From Nostocales cyanobacterium Centralia_MAG_434 (GTDB lineage: Bacteria > Cyanobacteriota > Cyanobacteriia > Cyanobacteriales > Nostocaceae): a DNA stretch of 34,171 nucleotides. The notes beneath the pieces are model-generated. The model ran no database searches and had not been told where the DNA came from. It was given only the letters and a program-made list of their open reading frames with translations. Each line of letters opens with the position of its first letter. Position 1 is the stretch's first letter. This document shows positions 33,540-34,171 of the stretch, in pieces. The stretch covers positions 1-34,171 of the forward strand of contig JAJPJF010000285.1 in assembly GCA_021324415.1 (NCBI GenBank), in the 5' to 3' direction. The translations under genes and the position numbers were made by a program.

Positions 33540-34171
33540 ATGTCTAATTTAACTAATGCACTTCTCAAAGGATTGCCAACCAAAGCCAAACTCTTCTCAC
33601 AAAATCCAAGGAAGCGTCCTCATTACCATATTCTTGTTCAGACAGAAGATCAGCAGTTCGATATTGCAGTTAATATTGCCTCAGAAGACCCAAATACTGA
33701 TGATGTAAGAGTTCTGTACGCTATCAAAAAAAATATTACACCACCCCAGAAAGATGCATTACTGAAGCTGACAAACGGAATGTTTGATCTGCCAACTCAG
33801 GAAATTCATGGTATCGACTTTGTCCGTGATCACCTAGTGGCAAAAGATGAGATGAAACCTCTACCTTTATTTGATCGTTCCCAGCCCATTGAGAATCAAG
33901 GTTCAGAAGAGATCAAACAATTGGTGGATCAAGTGGTTGCTGATCCCAATGCTGTAGTGTATGCATTCGGACATCGATATGATCAGAGATCGCCGCGGAA
34001 TGCTGCATGGGGATTTGAGCCAGATGATGGAATTCATAACATTCACATGAATCAAGGTAACTACACAGGTAACCACGATAACGAAAACGGACGAGGCGAA
34101 GATGGCGCACTGTTCATCTATTTTCCTGACACCGATATTTGGCATGCTGTGTATATTGCCTTTCAAACACA
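33540..34171 (+). CDS. DUF2278 (YukJ) family protein, 3' end cut by window
   Basis: Partial gene: 210 codons are open to the window edge with no stop. The protein matches the DUF2278/YukJ family, soluble proteins of unknown function of roughly 220 aa or more. Visible family stretches are KRPHYHILVQT, FDIAVNIASEDP, VRVLYAIKKN, NGMFDLPTQ, GIHNIHMNQGN and GEDGALFIYFPD, then WHAVYIAFQT at the cut. The conserved His/Asn/Asp residues of the IHNIHMNQGN ... DGALFIYF block may form an active site; that is inference. The ATG at 33540 follows 223 bp of intergenic sequence and lacks a strong Shine-Dalgarno. It is most likely complete within a few dozen bases beyond the window. Confidence 0.85.
   Translation, partial: MSNLTNALLKGLPTKAKLFSQNPRKRPHYHILVQTEDQQFDIAVNIASEDPNTDDVRVLYAIKKNITPPQKDALLKLTNGMFDLPTQEIHGIDFVRDHLVAKDEMKPLPLFDRSQPIENQGSEEIKQLVDQVVADPNAVVYAFGHRYDQRSPRNAAWGFEPDDGIHNIHMNQGNYTGNHDNENGRGEDGALFIYFPDTDIWHAVYIAFQT

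Noticed and set aside
1-34171. CRISPR arrays, tRNA or rRNA genes, transposases
   Set aside because: No regularly spaced direct repeats, no cloverleaf-like T-arm signatures and no transposase motifs were seen on either strand.

Overview
The window is a 34 kb stretch of cyanobacterial chromosome, probably from a filamentous Nostocales-type organism. The evidence: an nblA gene (phycobilisome degradation), the HIP1 octamer GCGATCGC at more than a dozen places, an SLH/OprB-type porin, DUF1400 hydrolases, cyanobacterial serine/threonine kinases with lineage-specific C-termini, and short palindromic intergenic repeats typical of large cyanobacterial genomes. I see no rRNA, tRNA, CRISPR array, transposase or prophage gene. 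Base composition looks even throughout.

Left part (1-8.1 kb): a Ser/Thr kinase with a cyanobacterial C-terminal domain; nblA on the opposite strand; then a leftward three-gene group made of a small coiled-coil protein, an AarF/UbiB-type kinase and a PphA-like PP2C phosphatase. A membrane-anchored protein with two OB-like repeats meets a LysR regulator tail to tail.

8.2-19.2 kb: a SAM methyltransferase divergent from the LysR gene; an AcoR-type GAF protein with a degenerate kinase end, overlapped by a stand-alone receiver; an unrecognised secreted protein; a DUF1400-alpha/beta hydrolase; an adenosine-specific kinase family protein; a Ser/Thr kinase with nine WG repeats; a second DUF1400 protein, this one fused to an SGNH hydrolase; a small coiled-coil protein; and a DUF2243 membrane protein.

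19.3-28.1 kb: the most distinctive block. Four leftward genes with gaps of 31, 47 and 75 bp encode a heme-oxygenase-like (CADD/DUF3865-like) putative diiron protein, a membrane fatty-acid-desaturase-type enzyme, a PQ-loop-like membrane protein and a Cache-HAMP hybrid histidine kinase. This looks like a small oxidative-metabolism operon carrying its own sensor. A 12-bp perfect inverted repeat lies in the divergent promoter region, between the operon and a gene for a 63-aa membrane protein. The next gene is a second hybrid kinase with an unusual N-terminal AhpD-like cysteine-rich domain.

28.7-34.2 kb: an SLH-OprB porin followed by a secreted fibronectin-III-like protein. Rightward, after a leader rich in hairpins, come a divergent phytochelatin-synthase-like enzyme, a Ca2+/H+ antiporter and a DUF2278 (YukJ) gene cut by the window edge.

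Signalling genes are unusually dense: two Ser/Thr kinases, one PP2C phosphatase, two hybrid histidine kinases, one pseudo-kinase/receiver pair and one LysR regulator. All assignments come from reading the sequence. No database search was run.
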